A stretch of 18,072 bases of DNA from positions 1 through 18,072 of the forward strand of contig JAITVE010000180.1 of NCBI GenBank assembly GCA_031285975.1, read 5' to 3'. Shown in pieces: positions 1 to 7,395 of this stretch. The notes below the pieces were generated by a model. That model did no database searches, was not told the origin of the DNA, and saw only the letters and a program-made list of their open reading frames with translations. Source of the DNA: Candidatus Adiutrix sp. (lineage in GTDB: Bacteria > Desulfobacterota > Desulfarculia > Adiutricales > Adiutricaceae). The translations under genes and the position numbers were made by a program. Every line of letters begins with the position of its first letter. Position 1 is the first letter of the stretch.

Positions 1-322
1 CAAGCCCGGACTCAGCGGGGCGGCCCTGTTTTTGGGGCGGCGGGGGGCCCGTTTGGGCGACCGTGAAGTGCGGCGGGTGCTGGAGGCCAGGTTGGGGCTC
101 CGGGGGCTCGACAATCATTACAGCCCCCACAGCCTGCGCCACAGTTTCGCCACCCATCTGCTCTCCGCCGGAGCGGATTTGAAGGCCATTCAGGAGATGC
201 TGGGGCACAGTTCCCTGGCCACCACCGAACGCTATACCCACCTTGACCTGGAACGGCTGCGGCGGGTTTACCGCGACGCCCACCCCAGGGCCAAAGAGAA
301 GCGAAACGATGACGACCGTTGA
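1..322 (+). CDS. xerC: Tyrosine recombinase XerC, C-terminal part (5' truncated by window edge)
   Basis: This is the C-terminal catalytic end of a tyrosine site-specific recombinase, which with XerD resolves chromosome dimers at dif. The open frame runs in from the window edge at base 2, so the true start lies outside. Visible active-site pieces are box II HSLRH (H-x-x-R), the LGHSS histidine and the nucleophile Tyr in RYTHLD. The tail, [13 protein letters not shown], closely resembles the XerC ending (VYDAAHPRAK in E. coli) rather than a phage integrase, so XerC is preferred over XerD. The stop is TGA at 320-322. It overlaps the start of the next gene by 14 bases, suggesting co-transcription and translational coupling with the downstream membrane protein genes. 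Confidence 0.9.
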   Translation, partial: KPGLSGAALFLGRRGARLGDREVRRVLEARLGLRGLDNHYSPHSLRHSFATHLLSAGADLKAIQEMLGHSSLATTERYTHLDLERLRRVYRDAHPRAKEKRNDDDR

Positions 323-908
323 TTTCCGCAATTACCAGCCCAACAGCGCCCAGCCCGAGCCGCCCAAAAAAGACGAGCTGCCGGAGTGGACGAAAAAGCT
401 CAGCCCTGAGGACGTGCGCCGCCTGTACGTCCGCGGCGGCTATGAGCGCTTCGAGGGCCTTTTCGCCGCCTGCGACGCCGCCGGGGGGATGCGCCCCTCC
501 TTTACCATCGCGCCCATGTTCATCAGCTACCTCTGGTTTTTTTACCGTAAGATGTACCGGGAGGGCGCGATTTTCATGGCCCTCAGCTTTGTGCTCATGC
601 TGGTGGGCTGGAAGGCCATCGCCTATTCGCCGGAGACGGGCGGACGCCTGGCCATGGGGCTGAACCTGATATTCGTGCTGGGTATGATGGTCTACGGCAA
701 GGCCCTGTACTGGAAGTCCGTAGACCGCAAAATCGACTGGGCCCTGCGAACCTTTTCGTCCAGCCCGGAAAAGGCCCTGGGCTGGCTGGAGCGGGCGGGC
801 GGCACCAACCCCGGCCTGGTGGCATTTTTGATGGGCATGATGCTGTTTCTCGTCATGCAGATTATGCCGGTCGATCCCGCCGCATTGGGACAAACCGGCG
901 GCATGTAA
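309..908 (+). CDS. DUF2628-like small integral membrane protein (first of a tandem pair)
   Basis: This encodes a protein of 199 residues. The chosen start is ATG 309, after a purine-rich AGAGAAG, rather than the earlier in-frame start at 243 that lies inside xerC. Residues 1-75 are soluble and charged, including a segment [19 protein letters not shown] hydrophobic region follows with [11 protein letters not shown], then two or three membrane segments, a charged stretch and a final hydrophobic helix near the C terminus. The WFFYR-x-MYREG motif beside membrane helices fits DUF2628-type proteins. Those have no established biochemical role, so none is claimed. It overlaps xerC and is followed three bases later by a paralogue with the same layout. 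Confidence 0.75.
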   Translation: MTTVDFRNYQPNSAQPEPPKKDELPEWTKKLSPEDVRRLYVRGGYERFEGLFAACDAAGGMRPSFTIAPMFISYLWFFYRKMYREGAIFMALSFVLMLVGWKAIAYSPETGGRLAMGLNLIFVLGMMVYGKALYWKSVDRKIDWALRTFSSSPEKALGWLERAGGTNPGLVAFLMGMMLFLVMQIMPVDPAALGQTGGM

Positions 909-911
909 ACC

Positions 912-1484
912 ATGGCCTTCGTGGAGCGCCCGCAGCCCCCGTCGCCCGACGGGGAACCGCCGCTGAGGCCCTGGCAGGTGGGCCTAGTGGAATATGACCA
1001 GGAGCAGCTGCGGAAAGCCTATGTGGGGGAAAAATACGAAGAGTTTTTTGCCGACCTTTTTGACCGCATTGAGGATGAAGAGCGGTTCCAGCCGGTCTTC
1101 ATCTGGCCGCCGCTGGTGTTCGGCTGTTTTTGGTTCTTCTACCGCCGCATGTACCGGGAAGGGATTCTATTTTTCCTGGTCAGCTACGGAATTCGGCGGG
1201 CGCTTTCACTGCCGCCCCTCGGCGACTGGCTGGTCTGGCTGCTGATAAACGCCGCCATGGCTATGGGCGGGGCCTGGCTGTATTTTCAAAAGACCGAACG
1301 GCAGACCGAAAAAGCCCTGTTCGAGTTCGGCAACGACCCGCCGTTGGTCACCAGTTGGCTGATACGCCACGGCGGGGTGGACAACAGGATTATGTATGTG
1401 GCTGCCGCAGTCATCCTCCTGAAGCTCTATTTCACCTTTTTAGTGGTGCTGGGCGCGGCGATAGGGATGGGCGTGAGCAGATAA
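912..1484 (+). CDS. DUF2628-like small integral membrane protein (second of a tandem pair)
   Basis: This encodes 190 residues from ATG 912, three bases after the preceding stop; no strong Shine-Dalgarno is visible, which suggests coupling. Its layout matches the upstream protein. A charged N-terminal region contains [16 protein letters not shown], comparable to [17 protein letters not shown] in the first protein. Next come [11 protein letters not shown] and several hydrophobic helices, then a [10 protein letters not shown] segment and a last membrane helix. The two are clearly paralogues that have diverged strongly outside the shared motif. The function is unknown. Position between xerC and hslV puts it in a housekeeping operon. 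Fourteen bases separate its stop from the hslV start codon. Confidence 0.75.
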   Translation: MAFVERPQPPSPDGEPPLRPWQVGLVEYDQEQLRKAYVGEKYEEFFADLFDRIEDEERFQPVFIWPPLVFGCFWFFYRRMYREGILFFLVSYGIRRALSLPPLGDWLVWLLINAAMAMGGAWLYFQKTERQTEKALFEFGNDPPLVTSWLIRHGGVDNRIMYVAAAVILLKLYFTFLVVLGAAIGMGVSR

Positions 1485-1498
1485 GACAAGGAGCTATT

Positions 1499-2041
1499 GT
1501 GTCTCAACCAACATTTGAAGCCACCACTATTCTGGCCGTGCGCCACCGGGGCCGGGTGGCCGTCTGCGGCGACGGGCAGGTCACCCTGGGTTCCACGGTC
1601 ATGAAGGGCACGGCCAAAAAGGTGCGCCGCCTGTACCATGACAAAATCATCTGCGGCTTCGCCGGGGCCACGGCGGACGCCTTCACCATCTTTGAACGCT
1701 TTGAGGACAAGCTCTCCAAGTTCAGCGGCCAGCTTTTGCGCTCCGCTGTGGAACTGGCCAAGGACTGGCGCACCGACCGCAGCCTCCGCCGTCTGGAAGC
1801 CATGCTGCTGGCCGTGGACGAGCAGTCCACCCTGCTGCTCTCCGGCTCCGGCGACGTCATCGAGCCCGACGACGGCTTGCTCGCCATCGGTTCCGGCGGC
1901 TCCTACGCCCTGGCCGCCGCCCGGGCCATGTGCCGCAACGCCCCGGATATGGACGCGGCGGTCATTGCCGAGGAAGCCATGAAAATCGCCGCCGATATCT
2001 GCATCTATACCAACCACAATTTCACCCTTGAAGTGCTGTAA
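1499..2041 (+). CDS. hslV: ATP-dependent protease subunit HslV (ClpQ), proteolytic core
   Basis: HslV forms the double-hexamer threonine protease of the HslVU complex and degrades proteins unfolded by HslU in the cytoplasm. The start is GTG 1499, five bases after AAGGAG; there is no ATG at the N-terminus of this frame. The product has 180 residues. Family hallmarks are [38 protein letters not shown] and a [13 protein letters not shown] stretch, ending NFTLEVL. Aligned with HslV proteins whose mature chain begins TT-I, the catalytic Thr is residue 9 here, so an eight-residue propeptide (ending FEA) must be removed. Such short propeptides occur in many HslV and CodW proteins, unlike the Met-only leader of E. 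coli. The stop codon merges into the hslU ribosome binding site (TAAGG). Confidence 0.95.
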   Translation: MSQPTFEATTILAVRHRGRVAVCGDGQVTLGSTVMKGTAKKVRRLYHDKIICGFAGATADAFTIFERFEDKLSKFSGQLLRSAVELAKDWRTDRSLRRLEAMLLAVDEQSTLLLSGSGDVIEPDDGLLAIGSGGSYALAAARAMCRNAPDMDAAVIAEEAMKIAADICIYTNHNFTLEVL

Positions 2042-2051
2042 GGTTTGCCCC

Positions 2052-3443
2052 ATGCCCGAAACCCCGCCCCTGCCCCAGAATTTGGACTTGACTCCCCGGC
2101 GTATCGTCGCCGAGCTTGACCGCTATATCGTCGGCCAGGCCGCCGCCAAGCGGGCCGTGGCCATCGCCCTGCGCAACCGCCGCCGCCGCCTGATGGTGGA
2201 CGCAGCCATGCGCGATGAAATTTCGCCGAAAAACATCATCATGATCGGCCCCACCGGCGTGGGCAAAACCGAAATCGCCCGCCGCCTGGCCAAAATGACC
2301 CGCTCCCCCTTCATCAAGGTGGAGGCCTCCAAATACACCGAGGTGGGCTATGTGGGCCGCGACGTGGAATCCATGATCCGCGAACTGATGGACTTGGCCG
2401 TGAACATGGTGCAGGCCGAGGAAAAGGAAGCCATGTCCCAGAAGGCCGGGGAAGCGGCTGAGGAGCGCTTGCTGGATTTGCTGCTGCCCGGCGGCCGCAC
2501 GGCTTCCGGCTCCCCCGCCGGGGGGCCGGATATGGCCCTGGAAGAACGGCCCAGGGTGGACACGACCCGCGAAAAGTTCCGCGTCATGCTCCACAACGGC
2601 GAGTTGGACAACCGTGAAGTGGAAGTGGAGACCCGCGAAAGCGGCGGCGGCCAGCCCATGGCCCGCATTTTCACCAACATGGGCCTGGAAGACATGGAAA
2701 AAAATCTCAACGAGGCCATGAGCAGCCTTTTCCCCAAAAAAACCCAGCGCCGCAAAATGAAAATTAAAGAGGCCTGGGAAGTGCTGGTCTCCGAGGAAGC
2801 TGCGCGCCTGGTGGACATGGACAAGGTGGCCGCCGAAGCCCGCACGCGGGTGGAGCAGCACGGCATGGTTTTCATCGACGAATTGGACAAAGTTGCGGGC
2901 CGCGAAAACCGCTCCGGCCCGGACGTGAGCCGCGAGGGCGTGCAGCGCGACCTCCTGCCCTTGGTGGAAGGCTCCACCGTGCCCACCAAGTACGGCCCGG
3001 TGAAGACCGACCACATCCTCTTCATCGCCGCCGGGGCCTTCCACGTGGCCAAGCCCAGCGACCTGATTCCCGAGCTTCAGGGCCGCTTCCCCATCCGGGT
3101 GGAGCTTTCGCCGCTGAATAAAGAGGATTTTGTCCGCATCCTCACCGAGCCGGAAAACGCCCTCACCATCCAGTACCGCCTGCTCCTGGAAACCGAACAG
3201 GTGGAACTGGAATTCACCCCGGAAGCCATTGAGCAACTGGCCGAACTGGCCTGCCAGGTCAATGAAAAGAACGAAAACATCGGGGCCCGCCGCCTGGCCA
3301 CCATCATGGAAAAGCTCTTGGACGAGGTCTCCTTCGAAGCCCCGGACATCAGCCCCACGAAAATACAGGTCACCCCCGACTACGTGAAGGAAAAGCTGGG
3401 CGACCTGGTGGAAAACACTGATTTGACCAGGTACATCCTGTAG
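2052..3443 (+). CDS. hslU: ATP-dependent unfoldase HslU (ClpY)
   Basis: HslU is the AAA+ hexameric unfoldase that threads substrates into HslV. The start is ATG 2052, eight bases after TAAGG; the upstream in-frame ATG at 2028 lies inside hslV and is not preferred. The product has 463 residues, slightly longer than E. coli HslU (443). Walker A GPTGVGKT is at residues 66-73, pore loop GYVG at 99-102, Walker B VFIDE at about 273-277 and sensor-2 GARRL at about 411-415. The middle I-domain (roughly 105-250) carries a Gly/Pro-rich insertion near [16 protein letters not shown]. The C-terminal tail, [10 protein letters not shown], is the segment that inserts between HslV subunits to activate the protease. 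Its coding bases are duplicated just downstream of the stop. Confidence 0.96.
   Translation: MPETPPLPQNLDLTPRRIVAELDRYIVGQAAAKRAVAIALRNRRRRLMVDAAMRDEISPKNIIMIGPTGVGKTEIARRLAKMTRSPFIKVEASKYTEVGYVGRDVESMIRELMDLAVNMVQAEEKEAMSQKAGEAAEERLLDLLLPGGRTASGSPAGGPDMALEERPRVDTTREKFRVMLHNGELDNREVEVETRESGGGQPMARIFTNMGLEDMEKNLNEAMSSLFPKKTQRRKMKIKEAWEVLVSEEAARLVDMDKVAAEARTRVEQHGMVFIDELDKVAGRENRSGPDVSREGVQRDLLPLVEGSTVPTKYGPVKTDHILFIAAGAFHVAKPSDLIPELQGRFPIRVELSPLNKEDFVRILTEPENALTIQYRLLLETEQVELEFTPEAIEQLAELACQVNEKNENIGARRLATIMEKLLDEVSFEAPDISPTKIQVTPDYVKEKLGDLVENTDLTRYIL
3382..3443 (+). repeat. Direct repeat copy 1: 3' end of hslU
   Basis: This 62-base segment, covering the last 19 sense codons and stop of hslU, aligns without gaps to 3473-3534. 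The first 23 bases are identical, and 51 of 62 match overall. The amino acids encoded by both copies differ at one position. Confidence 0.95.
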
Positions 3444-3453
3444 AAATTGACCT

Positions 3454-3534
3454 ATGGTCACCAGCAACGAACACGTGAAGGAAAAGCTGGGCGACTTAGT
3501 TGAAAACACTGATTTGACGCGCTATCTACTGTGA
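3454..3534 (+). CDS. Mini-ORF encoding a free-standing copy of the HslU C-terminal tail (26 aa)
   Basis: An ATG at 3454 opens 26 codons ending TGA at 3532-3534. The product begins [15 protein letters not shown] and ends [11 protein letters not shown]. Its last 19 residues match the HslU C terminus except for one Ile-to-Leu change. The ORF sits 10 bases after the hslU stop and 9 bases before the argB start, spacing typical of operon genes, and is in a different frame from hslU, so it is not a readthrough extension. No strong Shine-Dalgarno precedes it. Five of six changed sense codons are synonymous and the stop changed from TAG to TGA, which argues for selection on the peptide. Free HslU tail peptides are known to activate HslV in vitro. 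Whether this ORF is translated is unknown; an inert recombination scar is the alternative. Confidence 0.5.
   Translation: MVTSNEHVKEKLGDLVENTDLTRYLL
3473..3534 (+). repeat. Direct repeat copy 2: recoded hslU tail in the hslU-argB gap
   Basis: This is the second copy of the hslU 3' end, offset by 91 bases from the first, so it lies in another frame. Eleven bases differ, two of them in the stop codon. Codon changes are CTG to TTA, GTG to GTT, ACC to ACG, AGG to CGC, TAC to TAT and ATC to CTA. Weaker similarity reaches further upstream, with GTCACC present before both copies. Confidence 0.95.
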
Positions 3535-3543
3535 GAGAGAGCC

Positions 3544-4437
3544 ATGACCAACCCCAACGAACGCGCTTCCGTCCTCATCGAAGCCCTGCCCTACATGCGC
3601 AAGTTCCGGGGGGCCACCATCGTCATCAAATACGGCGGCCACGCCATGGTGGACGCGGATTTGAAAAAAGCCTTCGCCCAGGACGTGACCCTCTTGAAAT
3701 ACGTGGGGCTCAACCCCGTGGTGGTGCACGGCGGCGGCCCGCAGATTAACGAGCTTCTGGGCCGCCTGAACATCCAGTCCCACTTCGTGGAGGGCCAGCG
3801 CTTCACCGACGAAGCCACCATGGACGTGGTGGAAATGGTGCTTTCCGGCAAAATCGGCAAAGAGATTGTCAGCCTCATCAACAGCGTCGGCGGCAAGGCC
3901 CTGGGCCTCTCCGGCAAGGACGCGCAAATCATCAAGGCCCGGCGCAAGCAGCTGACCCGCCAGGCGGAGGAAAACCAGCCGCCGGAAATCATTGATATCG
4001 GCCTGGTGGGCGAGCCCACCCACATCAACGTGGAGTTCCTGAGCTTACTGCGCGACAGCGACGTCATCCCGGTCATCGCCCCGGTGGGCGTGGGCAAAAA
4101 CGGTGAAACCTTCAACATCAACGCCGACGCCGTGGCCGGGGCCGTGGCCGGGGCCTTGAAAGCCGAAAAGCTGATGCTGCTCACCGACGTGGAAGGCGTG
4201 CTGGACAAGGACAAGCGGCTGATTCAGGAAATCGGCGTGGACGACATCGGGCAATTAAAGCGCGACGGCACCATCAGCGGCGGCATGATTCCCAAGCTGG
4301 ACTGCTGCGCCCAGGCCGTGGCCGACGGCTGCGACGGCGCCTACATCGTTGACGGACGACGACCCCACGCCCTGCTCCTTGAAATTTTCACCGACGAAGG
4401 CTGCGGCACCGCCGTGCGGCGGCGCGAAGCCCGGTAA
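3544..4437 (+). CDS. argB: Acetylglutamate kinase
   Basis: ArgB phosphorylates N-acetyl-L-glutamate with ATP, the second step of arginine synthesis, in the cytoplasm. The start ATG 3544 follows a purine-rich GAGAGAG; the length of 297 residues is normal. Motifs visible are KYGGHAM (29-35), VHGGGPQ (61-67), INADAVAGAVAGAL, LLTDVEGVLD and GGMIPKL, ending FTDEGCGTAV. About 25 residues precede the KYGG motif (with ALPYMRKFRG), corresponding to the N-terminal helix of arginine-inhibited hexameric kinases, and the C-terminal FTDEG-GT region also fits that class. Feedback inhibition by arginine is therefore likely, though inferred. It lies 9 bases after the HslU-tail mini-ORF and 91 bases before argD. 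Confidence 0.96.
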   Translation: MTNPNERASVLIEALPYMRKFRGATIVIKYGGHAMVDADLKKAFAQDVTLLKYVGLNPVVVHGGGPQINELLGRLNIQSHFVEGQRFTDEATMDVVEMVLSGKIGKEIVSLINSVGGKALGLSGKDAQIIKARRKQLTRQAEENQPPEIIDIGLVGEPTHINVEFLSLLRDSDVIPVIAPVGVGKNGETFNINADAVAGAVAGALKAEKLMLLTDVEGVLDKDKRLIQEIGVDDIGQLKRDGTISGGMIPKLDCCAQAVADGCDGAYIVDGRRPHALLLEIFTDEGCGTAVRRREAR

Positions 4438-4528
4438 AAATTCACAGCAGGGCGATTCCCGGCAATGTATTTTATAAACAACGAGCCGGATCGGCGGCCA
4501 CAACAGCCCGCCAAAGGGAGAAATAAAA

Positions 4529-5740
4529 ATGTCTCTGTCAACGAAAGAAATTATCGCCACTGCCCAAAAGCACCTGATGGGCAACGTGAACCGCTATGCC
4601 CTGGCCCCCATACGGGGCGAAGGCATGAAGCTGTGGGACGCGGAAGGCCGCGAATACCTCGACTTTCTGGGCGGCATAGCCACCTGCGCCCTGGGCTACG
4701 CCCCGGAAATCGTGGTCCAAACCCTGGCCGAACAGGCCGCCAAAATCATCCACGTCTCCAACTATTTTTATAACGAGCCCATGGTCAAGCTGGCCAAACT
4801 TTTGACCGAAGCCTCGGGGTTAGGCAAAGTGTTTTTCGCCAATTCCGGCGGCGAGGCCAACGAAGCGGCCCTGAAACTGGCCCGCAAATATTCCCACGAC
4901 CTCTACGGCCCCGGCCGCTACGGCATTATCACCGCCCTGGGCTCCTTCCACGGCCGCAGCCTGGGGGCCATCAGCGCCTCGGGCCAGGCCTCAATGAAGG
5001 CGGGCTTTGAGCCGCTGTTGCCCGGCTTCACCCACGTGCCTTTCGGCGACGCGGAGGCCATGGCCGCCGCCATCACCCCCGAAACCTGCGCCATCATGGT
5101 GGAGCCCGTGCAGGGCGAAGGCGGCGTGGTGCCGCCGCCCCCGGACTACCTGCCGCGCTTGGCCGAACTCTGCCGCGAGAAAAACCTGCTGCTCATTCTC
5201 GACGAAGTGCAGACCGGCCTGGGCCGCACCGGCAAGCCCTTCGCCTTCCAGCATTACGGCATACAGCCCCACATCATCACCCGGGCCAAGGCCCTGGGCG
5301 GCGGGGTGGCCACCGGGGCCATGCTGGCCGTGGACGAGGTGGCCGCGCACCTCACGCCGGGCAGCCACTCCACCACCGTCGGCGGCGCGCCGCTGGCCAT
5401 GGCCGTGGGCCTGGTGATGGTGGAAACCATTCTGGAACCCGGCTTCATGGCCCGCGTCAACCGCGTGGGCAGCTATTTTATGGAGCGGCTGAAAGCCCTC
5501 CAAGCGGAACTCGGCCCCGGCCTGGTCAAGGCAGCGCGGGGCCAAGGCCTTCTCCTGGCCCTGGAACTGACCCAGCCCTCCGGCCCGGTGGTGGTGGAAA
5601 TGATGAAGCGCGGCTTCATCATCAACGCCACAGCCGGGACTGTGTTGCGCTTCGCCCCGCCCCTCATCGTCACCGAGGCTGAGGTGGATGCGCTGATGCC
5701 CGTTCTCAAAGAAGTCCTTCAAACCGTTTATCCCCAATAA
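4529..5740 (+). CDS. argD: Acetylornithine aminotransferase (class III PLP enzyme)
   Basis: ArgD converts N-acetylglutamate semialdehyde to N-acetylornithine using glutamate as amino donor; many members also act in lysine synthesis. The start ATG 4529 follows AAAGGGAG. The product is 403 residues, the usual size. Class III aminotransferase features are FLGGIA near the N terminus, ANSGGEANEAALKLARKY (about 104-121), SFHGRS, VEPVQGEGG, LDEVQTG with the cofactor-ring Asp225, and RAKALGGG with the PLP-binding Lys254. The ANSGGEAN motif has Gly where most ArgD proteins have Ala. The 91-base gap from argB holds an AT-rich patch (about 4464-4481) that might be a promoter or operator, but it matches no consensus well. 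The substrate could be another N-acyl or omega-amino acid, but the context argues for ArgD. Confidence 0.94.
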   Translation: MSLSTKEIIATAQKHLMGNVNRYALAPIRGEGMKLWDAEGREYLDFLGGIATCALGYAPEIVVQTLAEQAAKIIHVSNYFYNEPMVKLAKLLTEASGLGKVFFANSGGEANEAALKLARKYSHDLYGPGRYGIITALGSFHGRSLGAISASGQASMKAGFEPLLPGFTHVPFGDAEAMAAAITPETCAIMVEPVQGEGGVVPPPPDYLPRLAELCREKNLLLILDEVQTGLGRTGKPFAFQHYGIQPHIITRAKALGGGVATGAMLAVDEVAAHLTPGSHSTTVGGAPLAMAVGLVMVETILEPGFMARVNRVGSYFMERLKALQAELGPGLVKAARGQGLLLALELTQPSGPVVVEMMKRGFIINATAGTVLRFAPPLIVTEAEVDALMPVLKEVLQTVYPQ

Positions 5741-5784
5741 TGGGCCTGGCCAACGCCTGCCCATCCAAGTACCAGAGGAAGACC

Positions 5785-6714
5785 ATGGTCAGACATTTCA
5801 TAAAATTCACTGATTTGAGCCGGGACGAAGTCCTGCACGTTTTTGAACGCTCCGCCGCCCTGAAGGCCGCGCGGGCCCGGGGCGAATACATCCATCCGCA
5901 CCTGGCCGGGCGCAGCGTGGCCATGCTGTTCAACAAAAACTCCACCCGCACCCGCGTCAGCTTCGAGTGCGGCATCCACGAACTGGGCGGCCACGCGGTG
6001 GTGCTGAGCGAAAACCAGACCCAGTTTTCACGCGGGGAGCCTATCTCCCACTCGGCGCGGGTGCTGTCGCGCTTCGTGTCCGCCATAGTCATCAGAACCT
6101 ATGCCCAGTCCCAGTTGGACGACCTGGCCCGCTTCGGCTCCATCCCCGTCATCAACGCCCTGACCGATGAAGGCCACCCCTGCCAGATTTTGACCGACAT
6201 CTTCACGGCCACGGAAAAATTCCCCGGCCAGCCGCTGGAAAAAATCAAAATGGCCTGGATTGGCGACGGCAACAACATGGCCAATTCCTGGATTGAGGCC
6301 GCCGGGGTGCTGGGCTTCCCCCTCACCCTGGCCTGCCCCGAAGGCTATGAGCCGGACAAAGCCCTCCTGGCCCGGGCCCAGGCGGCCAACCCGGCGGTGA
6401 AGCTGGTGCGCGACCCCAGGGAAGCCGCCAAAGGCGCCTGGGCGGTCAACACCGACGTCTGGGCCAGCATGGGCCAGGAAGGCGAAAAAGGGGAGCGGGA
6501 AAAAGCCTTCAAGGGCGTGTATATCGTTGATAGCGCCCTCATGGCCCAGGCCGACCCCAAGGCCATTTTCATGCACTGCCTCCCGGCCCACCCCGGCGAG
6601 GAAGTCACCGAAGAAGTGCTGGAAAGCCCGGCCTCGGTCATCTTCGATGAAGCCGAGAACCGCCTCCACGCCCAAAAGGGATTGATGGAGTTCCTGCTTC
6701 CCAAAATCGCGTAA
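5785..6714 (+). CDS. argF: Ornithine carbamoyltransferase
   Basis: ArgF joins carbamoyl phosphate to ornithine to give citrulline. The start ATG 5785 is set by AGAGGA five bases upstream. An earlier in-frame ATG at 5740 overlaps the argD stop but has no Shine-Dalgarno and would add 15 unrelated residues. The product has 309 residues. The carbamoyl phosphate loop is STRTRVSFE; next come HPCQ, the ornithine-side DGNNMANSW, DVWASMGQE, and HCLPAHPGEE with the catalytic Cys. Many relatives have HCLPAHRGEE, so Pro replaces Arg at a position that also varies elsewhere (E. coli has HCLPAFHD). The loop also reads FNKNSTRTR rather than the common FEKxSTRTR. Both look like tolerated variants. It is the last gene of the arg cluster and is followed by a terminator. 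Confidence 0.95.
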   Translation: MVRHFIKFTDLSRDEVLHVFERSAALKAARARGEYIHPHLAGRSVAMLFNKNSTRTRVSFECGIHELGGHAVVLSENQTQFSRGEPISHSARVLSRFVSAIVIRTYAQSQLDDLARFGSIPVINALTDEGHPCQILTDIFTATEKFPGQPLEKIKMAWIGDGNNMANSWIEAAGVLGFPLTLACPEGYEPDKALLARAQAANPAVKLVRDPREAAKGAWAVNTDVWASMGQEGEKGEREKAFKGVYIVDSALMAQADPKAIFMHCLPAHPGEEVTEEVLESPASVIFDEAENRLHAQKGLMEFLLPKIA

Positions 6715-6732
6715 AGGGCCATATAGCCCCAA

Positions 6733-6766
6733 AGCGGCTCCCGGCCAGACCGAGGGCCGCTTTTTT
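6733..6766 (+). terminator. Rho-independent terminator after argF
   Basis: AGCGGC (6733-6738) pairs exactly with GCCGCT (6756-6761), extended by a T-G and a C-G pair, and the stem runs into six T residues (6761-6766). It lies 19 bases after the argF stop and should end the hslVU-arg transcript. Confidence 0.85.
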
Positions 6767-6790
6767 CATGTATGCAACAAGGCCAAAAGC

Positions 6791-6819
6791 TTGACTTGCG
6801 CTCCCGGCTACTATATTCT
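6791..6819 (+). promoter_or_regulatory. Predicted sigma-70 promoter after the argF terminator
   Basis: TTGACT (6791-6796) matches the -35 consensus at five of six bases. Two overlapping -10 choices follow: TATTCT at 6814-6819 with a 17-base spacer, or TATATT at 6812-6817 with 15. It sits in a local AT-rich patch between a terminator and the next gene, where a new promoter is expected. Confidence 0.55.
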
Positions 6820-6917
6820 ATGAAGGATAATATTTTTCGGGCTGAAATGAACTTCGGCCCGTGAAGGCCGGGCGGCCCCGGCGGCGCAAGGCCTTTTTGG
6901 GCCGGGGATGTGACGCG

Positions 6918-7295
6918 ATGGATTTGGGCGCCTTTTTGCCGCCGGGCGGAAATTTTCTCATTAAGATTCAGGCCGGGCCGCCGGGCCGCTCGGGTTCCGC
7001 TGGCGACGCGCCCCTTGCGGGGCACGGCTTGGCTGAAGAAATACGGGGCCGGGTTGAAGAGCATCGCGGTCGCCCGTTCTGGCTCGCCTCCGGCCAGATG
7101 CTGTGCGGGCAGGTGCTGCGCATTACGGTGGAAATATCCGGCTATGATTTGGGGGACGATGGTTCCCTGACGCCGGGCGGGCCGGGGGCCCTGGCCTATG
7201 TGGCGCTTATCGGGCAGGTGAAGAACTGCCGCCTTATCAAGCCCTGGCGGCTGTACGCCTTGCGGCTGAAGCTTCTGGGGCGGGTCTGGCCCTAG
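6918..7295 (+). CDS. Hypothetical protein, 125 aa
   Basis: I do not recognise this protein. The frame runs from ATG 6918 (alternative GTG at 6861) to TAG 7293-7295, and its strong G/C bias at third codon positions matches the neighbouring genes, so it is probably real. A weak GGGG lies nine or so bases upstream. The N-terminal half is rich in Gly and Pro (LGAFLPPGGNFLIKIQAGPPG), followed by a charged segment LAEEIRGRVEEHRGRPFW. The second half contains alternating hydrophobic stretches (GQVLRITVEISGYDL, ALAYVALIGQ) suggesting beta strands, and a basic tail LYALRLKLLGRVWP. No signal peptide or membrane helix is obvious. It lies alone between a terminator and the cheZ gene, behind its own predicted promoter. 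Confidence 0.6.
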   Translation: MDLGAFLPPGGNFLIKIQAGPPGRSGSAGDAPLAGHGLAEEIRGRVEEHRGRPFWLASGQMLCGQVLRITVEISGYDLGDDGSLTPGGPGALAYVALIGQVKNCRLIKPWRLYALRLKLLGRVWP

Positions 7296-7395
7296 CCCCA
7301 GTGTTCGCGCCTGTGGGCGAGCCCGCTGTCTGCCTTTGTCTTGGCCATGACGTTTTTGAGCCGAAGTTTGCCCTCTATGTTTTAGGATTCTTACT

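Noticed and set aside
12..893. Minus-strand open frame of 293 codons opposite xerC and the first membrane gene
   Set aside because: Shadow of a GC-rich coding region; xerC motifs on the + strand are decisive.
2022..3509. Minus-strand open frame of 495 codons opposite hslU
   Set aside because: Antisense shadow of hslU with Phe/His/Gly-rich composition and no recognisable motif.
4464..4481. AT-rich patch before argD as an ArgR operator or promoter
   Set aside because: It fits the ARG box consensus poorly, and no -35 element is correctly spaced from the TATTTT or TATAAA.
6590..6601. Arg-to-Pro change in the ArgF HCLPAH motif as a loss of function
   Set aside because: The position varies among active carbamoyltransferases, and all key catalytic motifs are intact.
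7340..7380. Sigma-54 or sigma-28 promoter before cheZ
   Set aside because: The GG-N10-GC spacing fails, and GCCGAAG has no TAAA element at the right distance.
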